Source: Alitta virens
Taxonomy: Eukaryota > Annelida > Polychaeta > Phyllodocida > Nereididae
DNA length: 64,000 nucleotides
Assembly: GCA_932294295.1 (NCBI GenBank)
Contig: OW028573.1
Span: 68,115,829 to 68,179,828, forward strand
Direction: 5' to 3'
A model generated the notes under the pieces. It had not been told where the DNA came from. It saw only the letters and a program-made list of their open reading frames with translations, and did no database searches. A program made the translations under genes and the position numbers. Below are positions 40,201-51,619 of the stretch, in pieces (position 1 is the stretch's first letter; every line of letters begins with the position of its first letter).

Positions 40201-43200
40201 GACGTACAATATATTGCAAATAAGATGTAGAGGTTTTTTGTGTGGCTGCTGAGTACAATTAGCTCAGGTAGCTACCTTAAAAGGTCAAGGTTATAACGTC
40301 AAAGTATTATGACGTCATGCATGGATAATCAGATAAATCTAAATACAATACCATCATTCTGTGACTGTCTGTAGCTTGAGTTCCATTCAGAATAAGAACG
40401 ATATTTGATCATTTCTAGGGAATTTTATTAGTCAACAGCAATTAGGCTTCTCATTTTCTGAAAGTAAAAGGAATACCAGATGAAAAATATTTGAAACGTC
40501 ATTGCTATGGCTAAAGATCACGAAAAAGGACTTGCCACAGTTATAATTATTGATGACGTAATGATGTTTATCTTTTGTTTAATTACCTGATGTTGAATAA
40601 GGGACTCATTGTCTGAGAAGCCCATGGTGATTGGATTAGAGGGTAATGCATTTGGAAATGAGTGAAGTGCCCTGGCTGCATCTTTTATTCCTGACATTTT
40701 ATTCCATTAAGGTTTCAGCAGGTCTGTAACGTAACACTGTAACTCAAATCATGGCTGTAACATTGCGTGTAAAACGAAATCGCGCCACCATAAACCCTAA
40801 TCAGTTTTGAATTTTATGATTAGGCTGCGTCACTGCACGTGGAGATCGGTTCTGCTTGAAGCTAGTGAAACCTTTAATTTAAAGCTTCAAAATGTGTGGT
40901 CTGGGGCCACGGGCACGTTACCTGCGGAAATGGTTTAGATTTTCGTTGATGCATAGAGAGACATGCTGCAGTGCCCCTGAAAGAACTTATATAATATTTG
41001 CCATCTGAATTTGGTAGCATTCGGTGGCCAAAGCTTCCTAGTTTCATAAAAGAGTATGACGTCGGTCAGGATTTGAAGTAGGCCTAGCTTTGTGGCAGCT
41101 CATTATGTAATCATTTATCCTGCACATTAGGCATATATAATATGTCGTGTCATCATTTGTCCTCGTTTCGTTAGATAGTATTCCTGGCGGTTTCCTTTGG
41201 TAAAAGCAGGAATAGTGTGATATTTAGCAATATCATGTCATAGACACTTCTGGCAACATGATTACGGTTAAAAATTCGAGTTTGTAATTGCTGGCATAAT
41301 GCAATTATCCAAACCAAGCAATATACCTTTGGTATATATTGCATTTCCACAAGTATACATCTCAAATGAACTCACATAAGTCTGCCAACAGCGGTTTTGC
41401 CATATTGTCATATTGCTATTCCTTTTGCATTAGCGTGATTAGGTCCACCTTAGTTGAGCCAACATATTGTGAGTTCATTTGTCATCCAGAAGAGAGACAC
41501 CGAGTCAGCAGGAGCTGCAGCATTCTTTCACTCGTTTTAGGGATTCTTATCAAACATTCACATTGTTTGCCTCCATTAACGCACACAATGCACACTTGGT
41601 TTCCATGGTGATATGAAACGTCTCTCAATCCTAAGTCTAGACAGGCAAGATCGAATAACCAGGCAACATGACAGGAGGGAATCTGGCAGGGCTCCGGCAT
41701 TGCTCGCCTCAACCTTTGAAGGCGATGGAAATACGAAGGCAGATGTCACATTTAATCTAATTGTCGCTAAGCGCCCAAATTGCCTCCATATTTTCCAGAC
41801 TCAGCAGCAGCAGTCGAATGCCAGAATCAGATAGACTGGTCTAATGCATTGAAGGCGGCGGCCAGGCAACAGTGGTGTTTACAAGTGATTGTAAGCAGTC
41901 GCAGAGCTCCCTGTTGCTGTTAAAAAGTCATCAGTAGATTTCTGACATCAAGTGATGTAGAAACACCTGAATTATCAGAGAGCCACCGTCATCGTGATTG
42001 TAACAGTAACCATGGTAACTATACCTGATAAACCCATGAATGCCCCCCCCCCTCCCCCGGCAAACCCAGCAAGGTGTATTGCAAGGGTCTTTAATATGCC
42101 AAAGGGTCCCAAGGCACTGGGCCTGGTCGACAGGGTTAATGCAGCAGCCAAGACGCCAGACACAGTCACGTCTCAACTGGCACACACAAAAAGAAAGAAA
42201 AACAAACTCCAGAAAACCACTGGAAACCAACCTGTATCAACAAAGATTAAAAAGCAACAGAGCCAGTTAGCTTTGGTCTGCTATTTTATTTAGCGCGATA
42301 TAGTACAGTATTTAAAGTAAAGAGATAGCTGGCGTGATAGTAGTGAAGTGTATTGATTAGCGTTTCATGTTTTATTAGTGTATTTTTGGTTGTGTGTTGC
42401 TAGGAGGTCGCGGATCGTGGATGAGGGAGGGAGCAGCAGACCGCCTCCGCTACCACCCCGCAGGAAGTCAGTGCCGCCCTGCACCAGTCGGCGAACCAGC
42501 CCACCATCCGCCCCTGCCCCATTCGCTAGCACCACCAGCAGCATCAGCAGCAGCAATAGCCCTGATGGCAGCAGAATGACCACGGCCAAGCCTATTAACC
42601 TGCCTACTGTAGAAGATGCGGCGCCCATCAACAGCCAACCTGCAGCAGCAGCAGTGGCAGCAGCAGCATCAGTGGCACGACTGCAGCCACCTTCACACTC
42701 ATCGTCACATGGTAAACTGCATTACAATGGCATGGATGCTACCAAGGACAAGCCCTCCGCTGCCAAGTTGACGTCCGGCTCCAAGTCGGAGAACACAAGT
42801 CCTGCGACGCGACGCGACAAGGTGCACGCTCTCATGTCGGCCGACGAGTGGCGAGAGGCTCGGACCGACACCAGTTCTGACATTGAGCGAGCCAGCGGCA
42901 GCTCTCTTCCTAAACTTGATGACCATGCCTTGGCTATGGTCAAACGTCGCGTCAAAAAAGCCATCAACAGATCTCGGTCTGACTTGACCAAACGACTGTC
43001 CAATAGCTCAGACCTTTCGGAACTGAGTGCTCGCTTCTCCAGGAACAGCGCCGACCTTGAAAAGTTCTTCAATGAGATGGGGCTGGATAGGAGTGTCCTC
43101 AAACCCATGCTCTCTGCTCACTGTGCCTCTGACACCAACCTCTTCGAGAGTGTGAGTTCGCTAGATTCACCAGACATCCGCAGCCTGACTAGTGATGATG

Positions 43201-43355
43201 ATGACTCCACTCAAAAGAGTGAGCATGGCTTGAAGTCAACTGAACTGCATGTAGGAGAAAGGACTGCTGGCCAGACCTCTATAGTAGAACGCAACGCTCG
43301 CATCATTAAATGGCTCTGCAATGTTAAGAAGGCTACGTCACAAGAGGAAGACTGA
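19223..43355 (+). CDS. FAM110: FAM110 family protein
   Basis: Three coding exons, 19223-19325, 36404-36536 and 42404-43355, splice in phase (A|TT, then AG|G) to a 395-residue protein. The N-terminal FAM110 block is present: RGPAYFRRR at residue 20, SAVELLEESKPLYVKSEKV to about residue 61. So is the C-terminal block: NRSRSDLTKRL, LEKFFNEMGLD and ERNARIIKWLCNVKKA near 374-389. Between them is a low-complexity Pro/Ser/Ala linker, partly encoded by CAG repeats. Vertebrate FAM110A-C are 295-370 residues, localise to centrosomes and spindle poles, and affect cell-cycle progression and microtubules. A single invertebrate gene would be pro-orthologous to all three. The stop (TGA 43353-43355) lies 13 bases before a good donor (CAG|GTGAGC at 43369), so the 3' UTR is probably spliced. 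The first coding intron is 17 kb and contains another gene. Confidence 0.9.
20740..20830 (-). repeat. Copy of the dispersed ATTACGTCTGCCTC repeat
   Basis: In reverse orientation this reads like the tail of the SINE at 33215-33470: TACTGGGTCTGAAGCTTAG, then GAGGCAGACGTAATGATGA. Related copies lie near 3098, 15745, 16250, 33400, 45960 and 46090, so it is a moderately abundant family. Confidence 0.55.
21365..21788 (-). mobile_element. 5'-truncated non-LTR retrotransposon (LINE) 3' end
   Basis: On the minus strand 21788-21492 is an open frame with the pattern of the C-terminal reverse-transcriptase tail of CR1/Jockey-like LINEs: ILFKSYCYPMYTCYLW, then LKKLRVAYNNAFRLM, then AVIRNLVYKFIERS. Downstream the 3' end is typical: AATAAAGATTAATAATAATA, a poly(A)-signal-like motif followed by a short ATT-type tail at 21365-21385. 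It is 5'-truncated and lies antisense in the FAM110 intron. Confidence 0.7.
22572..23177 (+). CDS. Intronless acidic protein nested in a FAM110 intron, unrecognised family
   Basis: A single open frame of 201 residues with higher GC than its surroundings, a dense acidic middle (REDDDD, DEDEDF) and conserved-looking ends: FVLLDYKDALMRWSKSWAEL near the N-terminus, DLACRYLAHMAG and KIRWAMTY near the C-terminus. The last resembles a PP1-docking [KR][VI]x[FW] motif, but this alone is weak. There is no signal peptide or membrane segment, so a cytosolic or nuclear protein is likely. The 3' UTR ends at AATAAA 24001-24006, followed by a GTCTGTGTGTGTGTTTCG element, which supports an independent transcript with a UTR of about 0.85 kb. 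It lies in the sense direction within FAM110 intron 1. I do not recognise the family. A retrogene or small stress or early-response gene would fit the structure. Confidence 0.7.
   Translation: MELDSSHGNGFVLLDYKDALMRWSKSWAELAEDHTRDVGSLKVEDLDSDAGYASEGSYRRFYLGSKSGSVGSLNCAHDEDEDFRRGCDNVYDSADDREDDDDAAHDAPEDAEGEGLDVGIEMIGNECVLVNGYKPDDLPCPCEATRDGLTPEVNLQYDHEDLIDLACRYLAHMAGRNEQHIRPKIRWAMTYASDCEDESDS
23435..23500 (+). repeat. Three-unit tandem repeat in a 3' UTR
   Basis: Three units of about 24 bp, each containing GATTATAGGGTC followed by a variant of AGTAATTGT, lie in the presumed 3' UTR of the nested acidic-protein gene. Confidence 0.7.
24001..24050 (+). terminator. Polyadenylation site of the nested acidic-protein gene
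   Basis: AATAAA at 24001-24006 is followed within 30 bases by a GT-rich element (TGTCTGTGTGTGTG). This is the clearest poly(A) site in the window. It lies about 820 bases after the stop codon at 23177 with no other gene between. Confidence 0.75.
24051..29790. other. FAM110 intron, no gene seen
   Basis: AT-rich intronic sequence. It holds a duplicated 25-bp segment (TTACAGCTAGGCTTATAAGATC at 25692 and 25721), a (TA)n tract at 27009-27054, a CAG run at 28037-28062 and homopolymer C runs at 26250 and 28445. An open frame at 24742-25095 with hydrophobic stretches shows no family resemblance and is not called. Confidence 0.5.
27009..27054. repeat. (TA)n microsatellite
   Basis: Alternating TA over about 45 bases with a few interruptions, in a FAM110 intron. 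Confidence 0.85.
29791..30066. mobile_element. Short hAT-like MITE
   Basis: Ends are inverted: CAGGGTGCCCAC at 29791 and GTGGGAACCCTG ending at 30066. This is the common CAGGGTTCCCAC-type terminus of hAT elements. The 276-bp body has repeated CTGGAAAA and GGTCTGG words and no coding frame. The flanks (GAGTATAG on the left, ATATAGGC on the right) are only partly alike. Confidence 0.55.
32300..32650. mobile_element. MITE-like repeat, copy 1
   Basis: A segment of about 300 bp recurs as a diverged direct copy at about 35555-35900. Shared words include GACTTAAGAAAT, CATGAACATCTAAT and GATTAATTTACTT. The left border GTGTGTCATCACCTCACAG matches the reverse complement of the right border of copy 2, so the element has terminal inverted repeats of roughly 25-30 bp. 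No coding frame is present. Confidence 0.55.
33215..33470 (+). repeat. tRNA-derived SINE
   Basis: The plus strand carries a tRNA-like head with a near-consensus B box (GCCGGGTTCGATCCCTGGG at 33237-33256). The body ends in the dispersed core CTCATCATCACGTCTGTCTC and GCTTCAGACCCAGTAGCATGG-like tail near 33400-33466. This copy links the tRNA-like head to the dispersed core found elsewhere in the window. Confidence 0.6.
35555..35900. mobile_element. MITE-like repeat, copy 2
   Basis: Diverged direct duplicate of about 32300-32650. Its own ends are inverted: ACAGCCCAGC near 35576 and GCTGGGCTGT ending near 35882, with similarity running outwards for about 15 further bases. It lies about 500 bp upstream of FAM110 coding exon 2. 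Confidence 0.55.
38695..38780 (-). repeat. tRNA-like SINE fragment
   Basis: The minus strand holds a B-box-like GGTTCAAAGCC preceded by an AG-rich tRNA-like segment. It is weaker than the neighbouring copy at 39085-39165. Confidence 0.35.
39085..39165 (-). repeat. tRNA-Gly-like sequence, probably a SINE head or tRNA pseudogene
   Basis: The minus strand aligns along its length with tRNA-Gly: GTGGTGTAATGGTGAGCAT (A-box arm), an anticodon-arm region containing TTCC, then CTAGGTTCTATTTCCGG (B-box/T arm). The T-loop has C-to-T and G-to-A-type changes and the acceptor stem does not pair, so a functional tRNA is unlikely. Confidence 0.55.
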
Positions 43356-43412
43356 TGCTTCCATACAGGTGAGCCAAGCCTTTCTTTTATTACGAGTTAG
43401 ATTGCATGTGAC

Positions 43413-43494
43413 TTCTATTCTATTCTATTCTATTCTATTCTATTCTATTCTATTCCATTCTATTCTATTCTATTCTATTCTATTCTATTCTATT
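43413..43494 (+). repeat. (ATTCT)n pentanucleotide microsatellite
   Basis: About 16 units of ATTCT, one interrupted (ATTCC near 43454), starting 44 bases after the splice donor that follows the FAM110 stop codon. Confidence 0.95.
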
Positions 43495-43762
43495 GCTCAA
43501 TCTGTTAATTAAGTGCCATGTCATGTGTGATATCCCACAGCAGAATTTCTGCCATTGGTCTTTGATGTAAAGTTCAAATGTAACAAGTTGGAAGTGATCG
43601 ATCGCACAGTGAGGCTGGGGAAGCAAGGCTGTCTGGCTAGTGACGCAATTATAATGTGAAACCTCGTCCATCACAGCTGCAGGTCATAATTCATCGCGTA
43701 GGCCAATTGCACAAAACATTGCTGTTATATAAACAATTGTGGAGTTGCAAGAGCCTAGAAAT

Positions 43763-43811
43763 CTGCCTGGAAACTGAGTAATACTTCTGCCTGGAAACTG
43801 AGTAATACTTC
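43763..43811 (+). repeat. 24-bp perfect tandem duplication
   Basis: The unit CTGCCTGGAAACTGAGTAAT plus ACTT occurs twice head to tail. Confidence 0.85.
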
Positions 43812-46800
43812 ACTGGTGTCTCTGCTGTGTGAGCATAAAGATGGGGAAAGGCACGGCAGAAACGTGTAACTAGAGAAGGCTGGAGGCTGCCTGAAAAATC
43901 TTAGTTAGAACTGTTAGGAATAATGAGTCTGGGAAACCAGGAATACCAATGAGTTTGAAAGTAGCGGCTATATCTGGTGCTTAAATCTGGTGCTTAAATC
44001 TGCAGCTCTGTTTGTCTGATTTTAGGAGTTTCGTTAGGCGCCTACGTGTAAACTACATCATGGCCCATCGATTTTGGATCACCTTTTTTTCTTTTTCAAT
44101 GAATACTTTAGAGCATTCATTGGTGTTGCGCTGGGAATGCTGATTAATGGAATCCAAATATGGGTGGCATGTAGTTGCGGAGCCCTTGGCAGAGTATGAG
44201 CCGTTCGCTTGCCATTTTTGCAGGAAGCAGGGACACATTACATGCAGTTGTGTTGGTACAGCTCCAGTCCCTGTGGTGTATTCTAGCATGTTAAGTCTTG
44301 CTCCAGCCTAGCGTCGTCTGGGATGCAGCGATGCTTGTCAGTAGAACTCAGCTGCCATGGAATGCCCTATAAATAGATTGGAGGCTAGAAGCATGTCACG
44401 CAAAGGTAAGGCCCCTCCCTGGTGATTTGGCGGCCATGGCTGAGATTGGGAATTGCATTTGACGAGCAGAGAACATCTCAATAAGAGGGAAGCGTGCCTG
44501 GCTGGCGAGCAGTGACAACTCAAGAGAACCTAGCACCACCCCCGGAACACCCCCAAAAAGATTTACGATATGTCTGCAATGGCTGGTCCTTCCACGTGGA
44601 ATATTGATGGTCTCTCTTATTGGGACATTGGCCTTCCTGCCCGGCCCAGCCCTCTCTGTAGTGAGGCTAGTTTGCTCTCACAACACCAGGTATAAGTTGC
44701 TTCCAATGAATCCTACAAATGAGAAGCTCTGCTCAATTATTGATCACGAAACTAGGCTCCTGCATGACCCACCTGCACTTCGAATGGGACTGCTGATCAG
44801 CAAGGTCATGGCATGTTTTTGATACTCCCATCCCACTGTTGTCATATGAGTTTCTTCGGCCTTGATTAGCTTGTTACCTTTAATATGCACACTGGAAATC
44901 CCCGAGACATATAACATACACCCCCTGTAATTTCCTGTTGCTGCATGGTCTTGCCAACTTGTTATTACATAGAAGCACCAACAGTAGGTGTACATCGCCA
45001 CATTATGAAGTGAACCTTATTAGATTGTCACTAGAAAGTCTGGCATTTCGAGGTAAATCGTATTTGAAGTCATGAAACTACACTGTTAGTCAGGACTGTC
45101 TAGGAGGAGGTTGATCTTTTACAATTTGGATGAATCGATATGCATGCTAGGAGCTGGCGAGGAGGGGGGTTCCTTTTATTTTCTCTCGGCTACAGATATG
45201 TGACGGGGGGGGGGGGGGGGGTATCAGTCTGTACATGACCTTGTCCAGACACCAGAAATCGTAGGAATTAGTCATTGATTTCTATTGACCGAGCTGGCAG
45301 ACACAGGTTATTGCATATGACCCCTCCCAAAGATCTTTTAGAGTCTTTGATCCTCTCTAGAACAGTTCAATACACTTCTATATTCTATTGTGACGTCACA
45401 GATCAGAATCAACAGACACCATAGAGATCGGGGTGTCACGTTTGATTAGATACATTGAGAGGGTTCGCTGGGACCTGAATGAAATATTCATGCGCTGAAA
45501 ACGTAGGAGAAAAAAGTCAATAAGCTGCACCACCGCGACAAAGCAATGGCCTAGAACATTGAGGCTGACTGCAGAGGCTTTTTCCTCAGGCTAGACACGT
45601 GGGATGTTCCCATAAAAGCTCCCAGGTCCATCAGCATTCCTGGGAGAGCCACTGTATCTGTGTTTATTGGAGGATGCTTCATCAGTTCATCATTTCATAC
45701 ATGGGCTTCCTGTGATGACTTTGGGAGGGCCCTTGACCCAAGATTGTCCCCGGCACGAGAATGCTTTTTCTCTTTTTAGTCTCTGTGCTCTGTATAGGCC
45801 TTTTATTCTTTGTAGGTAAATAAGAAAGAATACAAGGCCTTGTATTGCACTGCATAGACTGAATCTATGTTGCGTAGAGCAATTTAGGTTCTCCGCTTCG
45901 GATGTCCTTCATTATAAAGCAAAGGTGGATATATGTGTCATTAGTGTGAAACTCAGCCTATATGACCAGTTACCTGAGGCAGACGTATTGATGAGATGGT
46001 AGGCTTGGAGTCCAGGTCAACTTAGACCGCTCATGACAAGCTGTTTCTTGTCTGTGTCATACTAGACTGAAACAGTCAAAAGAACTGGGCATCCGTCTGA
46101 GGCAAATGTAATGATGTGATAGGAGTATATATTCCTTGTGAGATATGTGATGTTCTGTGACAGATCTGTATTCTTTCCTATGTGAGAGAGATACAGTGTA
46201 TCAACAATACATAACATACTTTAATACCATAAACTATCTTGCAAATGTACCTGACACAGAAGTGATACTAGTATTATATCATATCTCTCTGTGAGAAAGT
46301 ATGGTTCGTCTCCTCTTGATTGATTGTACACTACTGCGTTTTTAACCATTTGTGGGGATTTTAAATTTAATTTAAACGAAATTCTGTCAGTGAATTAAAT
46401 CCTGCTGCCAGAAAATGATCCAGTCTGGTAGTTTTATTATCATCCTTCAGGTTTAGGACAGAACTCGTGAAAGCTGTCTTACGCTGATACCAGTTCTTCG
46501 CCATTTTTCAGCCTGGCTCTAAGCTACAGAAATAAAGCTGGCATTAGTTCCTTTTTCCAGGGGCAATTACCTGTGCTCGGAGGCCCTTGGACCTTGTTTA
46601 TTGGTCATTGGCAAGTGGTCAGCAATAACTCTGCCCAAAGGTCACTGCTGTGCGTATCGTTTAAGGCATATAATGTGCTAAAATGTCAAGGACATTATCA
46701 TAGAGTATCTTTCTGGCACTGTATGGTTGGGTATGGTCGTAGAGCGTCCTCGAAACGTATCATCATGCATTATGCATGTATTGTAAATGACACTTCTGGG

Positions 46801-49800
46801 AATAGGTTCGTTATTATTGATGATGAATTTGCACATTTTGGTCTTCTATTTTTGTTTCTTATGGAAAGTACCATACGGTTAGTAACATGTTATTGTGCAT
46901 GCTAATTGAATTTAGGATGTGATAAGGTTTATATTTAATAATGAATAGATCTAAATAGTGCAATCCACCATTAAGATCACCTCACCATTGGCATTAGGAT
47001 CATTATGATCATAGCATTTTGGTCTCACTTGTAGTTTAGCCCTTGTATTTTGCCTTGCAATTAAGACCATCTCACCATTGCTGAATAAATGATTGTCTTT
47101 ATGGGAGGTTCTATCTTTATCCTGAAAGTAATACAAATGTATAGCATTGAGTGGAGGCAACCATAATTCTTGGTTAGCTCTCTGGGATTTCACTGGTTAC
47201 TTGGTGCGTTAGAATGTGACTGCCGTGCAAGGACAGCCATTAATCCTTGAAGTAGATGGATTGAGCTTGTCTTACTACTTTGTTCTCCTGTAATTTGCTC
47301 CATGTATCAGTGCAGTACAATCTCCTCAATCAATGATCCCGCCCATGCGAGATCCCCAGAGTATTGTGGCAACACAATTTCTCCTCCATTGTACTCATGT
47401 TATTGTGACGTCAGCCATTGTTTAACATGGCCTTGGATGAGACCAATATTCCTTCCCCACTCAGAAATTGCTCTTCAGTCTTCAATGACATTGCTTGGCT
47501 CTGTTGTGGGTTTTTGTGCATCATGTGTTATGCATGTGTGCATGTCTAAAGCAGGAGCAGGGAGGATGCGACAGTGTGAAGCAGATGAGTTATTGTCAAT
47601 TAACTCGATTTGCACATTTGTGTTGCTGTATAAAGCAATTTGAATGAAAACACTTTATAAAATGCTCTGTGTTCTTTGTGTTTAGTGTAGTGGGTAGTTG
47701 GATGGCTGTTTCATCCTTCGTCTCATTGCCATGGTCCCTGCCTGTCCTAATTAGCCCATCAGGTGCAGAAATACAGGACGTAAAGCCCTAATCACCCACC
47801 CACCCAGTGTAGTGGGTAGTTTTGTATAACCATGGAGTCTCTTGTGACTCCATGGTATAACATAATTTTCAGTGCCATTTACTAATAGCCTATACTTGCC
47901 AAACTGCAACTAGATTGCCCTGTAGCTAAGAGTAAATTTTGCCATAAACCACTTTTATTTTATACAGGCCTACAGGCTGCAACGTATCTTGGCAATAACA
48001 TTATTTAAAGTTATTCGGTTATAAGCATGTACTTCATTAAAACAACTTCATTAGAATGCACTCCATCTTTTAAATTTATCCAACAAAGATAAACTGGCAT
48101 TATATGGCTTAGGCACACAAAAGCAATTTCAAAGAGGGGGGAGGGCCTTGTGCCACCAAAATGAACATTACCATCTGAGTGCAAAACACTTAACGAGCCA
48201 GCTTTAGCATCTAAACTCTCAATGTAAGCTAGATTGAAGAATGTATTGCAACACAGTTAATGCTAAATCTGCACCATAAAGCTCTAGCCTGCAGCACTGT
48301 ACTTTTAGAACCAATTAAACCACCTCGGGGGAAAAATATCCGTGTGTGTAGTGAGCTTATGTACAACTTTACATGCAAAATAGGACTACTACTCTGCCAA
48401 TTTCAGTGGTCTCAGTGTTTTCTGGGGGCTTCGACATTTTGAGTGAGACTTGTTGGAACTTAGGTAGGAGGGAGGGAGGGATGATATCTCGATAGCGCGT
48501 TTAGCAGTTTTCACTTGACGTGCTCCACTAAGTGATGTAGTGATACAGATAGCATCTTATTTATTTAAATATGATAAATGAAGTAAGCCAAAGTAATTTG
48601 GTTATCAATCACTACTTTTGGCAAAGTAGGCTGCCTTCCTTGGTTTTTCTTGCAGGGGGTTCAGTGGTCTCTTATCAGTTTACGACTAACAGTTATATGT
48701 GGGGCTATTTGTCAGTGCCTATATTTGGCATTAGGGTGATTGGATACTGTCAATGAAGGCAGTTAGGCTAATGAAAGTTTATGGGCTGGGTGCTGGAGAG
48801 GCAGGTTGCTGGCTGGGTCAGGGTGCGGAAAATGAGGTGTGGAGAAAGCAGTGCAAGACTGCAGGAAGTTTTTGGTGTCAGACAAGTGTAGGGCAGGGCG
48901 ATGTGTCAGGGTTTGGTGGAGGCAGGGCTTGTCAAACAGCTTCTGTGATCAATTCTCATTACACGTCTGCCCTGCCCTGCCCTGCCCTGCCTACCAGGAC
49001 TAACCCAGTTGGCTGGCCAGCTCTGCCCTTTCTTCATTGCCCTGCTTCTTGCTCTCTTCTTGGTTAGCTAGCTTCTCAGTCACTGCCCTCTAAATGGTCT
49101 TTTAGGGCATTGGCTGCAAGACAGTCTGCTCTTCCATCTGCCACGATGTTACAGAAGCTGCTGTAGCATCCTAATCAGCAACCTCCATCACAACTGCTCA
49201 TATGCATACTGATTCATGCAATGTGTCCATATGAAGTCCTCTTTGTTCATTGTATGCCAGTGAGGCTGATGTGCATTGCGTGTGAACATAAAATTGGGTT
49301 CTCTTGTAAGTTGAAATAAACAAACGTAGTAGGCAGCCCTGTGATCAATAAAATGGCAGGAATCCGTGTTCTGGTGTGTAATGGGCTGGCCAGCCAATTC
49401 CAGAGACTGGGTTCTCTTTCATTACGTCTCCAACATCATTCAAGCATCTAGCTCACTTAATTCTGTGCGCTGGTGACCCACAATGAAATGTCCAGCCCAG
49501 ATTCCGGGGGGCTCCAAGGTGTCCTCCCCTGTGCCCTTCAGACCAAACCTTTGACCCGAGCACTTCATGGAGACAAACCAACGAGTATTGTGAAGGGCTG
49601 TTGGTCCTAAGCTCTGGGATTTTCTCCTAACCAAGACCCATTTGTTTGCATCGACACAATGCAGGCTTTTCCAAATGGGTTCAGGAGAATCTGATGGTGG
49701 TGTGCCTGTTAGCCTTTAGTGAGGTGCATTTCTGGGTAAACGAATCTGTATTTCATGTACGTAGAATCGTGCCGTAGATCACCATAATTAGTAAATAGCC

Positions 49801-51619
49801 AAGAGGGCTCCTCATCATCACCTCTAGGTGCTGAAGCATACGATGAACGATGTAGTTAATGGTGCCATGTTGCAGTTTGAACTTGACTTGACCTGAGGGT
49901 TCAGCCCAAGGTGTATGCTATGCAGAGAGCAGGGCAATGTCCTTGGCCTTTCGATGTTTAATGCTACGCAGTCAGACATAAGACAGGCATGTGGTTTTCC
50001 TAGTGAGGATTATCGAGGCAAGTCAGAGAAGGCCACTACAGGGCTGAGACGTTGCAGCCTAGACCAAGGGATGCTAAACGACCCCCCGAGCGTCTGGGCC
50101 AAGGCAGTCGGGTCCAAATTGTCTCTTGGCAAGCTGTGCCTCACTCTGCTGATGATTCTGCTGCTGCTGCTGCTGCTCCTGTTGCTGCAGTTGGCAACTT
50201 TATGGCTCTGCTAGAATTCCATGTTGGGAGTAGGACTAACTGCATGTCCGTAGCATCGCAATATTGACTCAGGCTATGGTTGTAGAATGCAACGCAAAGC
50301 TTGTAAACACTGTAGATAAATCAACAAACATTACAGCTATACAAGTATACCAGTGGATCACTGCAGACCAGCAGCACTGGCATCAGGGACTGGACACTGG
50401 GCAGGGACTGGAAGTGGTCATGTATCTGAATGACATCATAGATGGTCAGCATCACTGTAGCATCAGGCCACCCTCTGCTCCTGCCCTCCTATACTATCCT
50501 ATACATAGGTAATTTATCTATCAGGTCCACCCACAATTGGGCCTGATGCATCACAAGATTGCAGGTCTGCTAGCTGGTCCTAGCCTCCTCCTAGTCTGCT
50601 CCTATTCCCAGCAAAGTCTCTTGAATAACGAACAAGATGAGGTCTTGCTTGCCCACTGCATTTAGACCCATGTTTGTGGCTGATAGCAGCTCTTAAATGA
50701 GTTTCTGTATATCTTTGCCAATGCCCTGTCGACAGTATTTGAAGAGCCTTGATGACTGAGCAGAGCAGCTCTGCAACCAAGAATGCCAGGACATGGTGGC
50801 TTTCCTATCTAATTGCATCTCCCAAGTTTCAATTACTGATACAAGCCCTTGATCTTCTTTAATACCTTTTAGTCTTTTTCATTTCTTTCATTGACGTTAA
50901 TTTAATTTTGTGCTGTTGGACATTTTACTGATTAGATTTTAGTCTCTTGTAAACCGGTCTATATAGACTATTAATATTTGCACCGTCTAAATTTCACAAT
51001 GCCAGCAATGAACAGTGTATACATATATGGTAGTGGCAGGTGATGAAGTGGCACATTGATATTGAATTGGCTGTTGCTACAGCATACAGAAACATGAGTC
51101 AAAATTCAATATTATTATCATGAGTATGGCTCCCTTTTTAATCTCATGTGCCAATAAGTAAGATGCATATAGTGACACATACATCTGGACTAACAGTTTC
51201 ATAAAATATGGTCGACTCTAGACAGCTGTAGCAACCTATTCCTGGCTGTAGCTATAACCGGCTTACACTTACCACCACTGAAAAATATGAACCTTTGTAA
51301 ATGTAAGAAATTCATCTAATACATCATAAATATATATATATGTGCAATGGACAAGCATCTTTTCAACAAAAATGCGAAATATGCCATAACTCTCAACTTA
51401 TGCACCAATTTATGGTGCTGCGAGTACTTTAAGAGCCAACTATAGCCAGACAGTTCCATTTAGTAGCAGGTAGCATCGTATAGACACAAGTTGTCTAGCT
51501 TTGTCTAGGTTCAATTTGACACGCCATTTTTAATGGAACTAACTATAGATATATTTTATTAATATAAAATTAGTTAAGCATTAATGCTCCCCACCTTTCC
51601 TGGCGCCGCACTCCTCATA

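Larger units (their letters stand above)
36537..42403. other. FAM110 intron 2 (about 5.9 kb), no gene seen
   Basis: The intron runs from donor AG|GTAAGT at 36537 to acceptor TTGCTAG at 42403. It contains two tRNA-like SINE fragments on the minus strand (38695-38780, 39085-39165). Open frames here, including a Pro-rich one near 41994-42293, lack family resemblance and splice support. Confidence 0.6.

Noticed and set aside
41994..42293. 99-codon plus-strand Pro-rich frame upstream of the FAM110 third coding exon
   Set aside because: It starts in a C homopolymer and low-complexity sequence and ends before the exon; no splice signal joins it.
42365..43108. Minus-strand Leu/Gly-rich open frames over the FAM110 last coding exon
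   Set aside because: Antisense of CAG-rich and Ser/Pro-rich FAM110 coding sequence.
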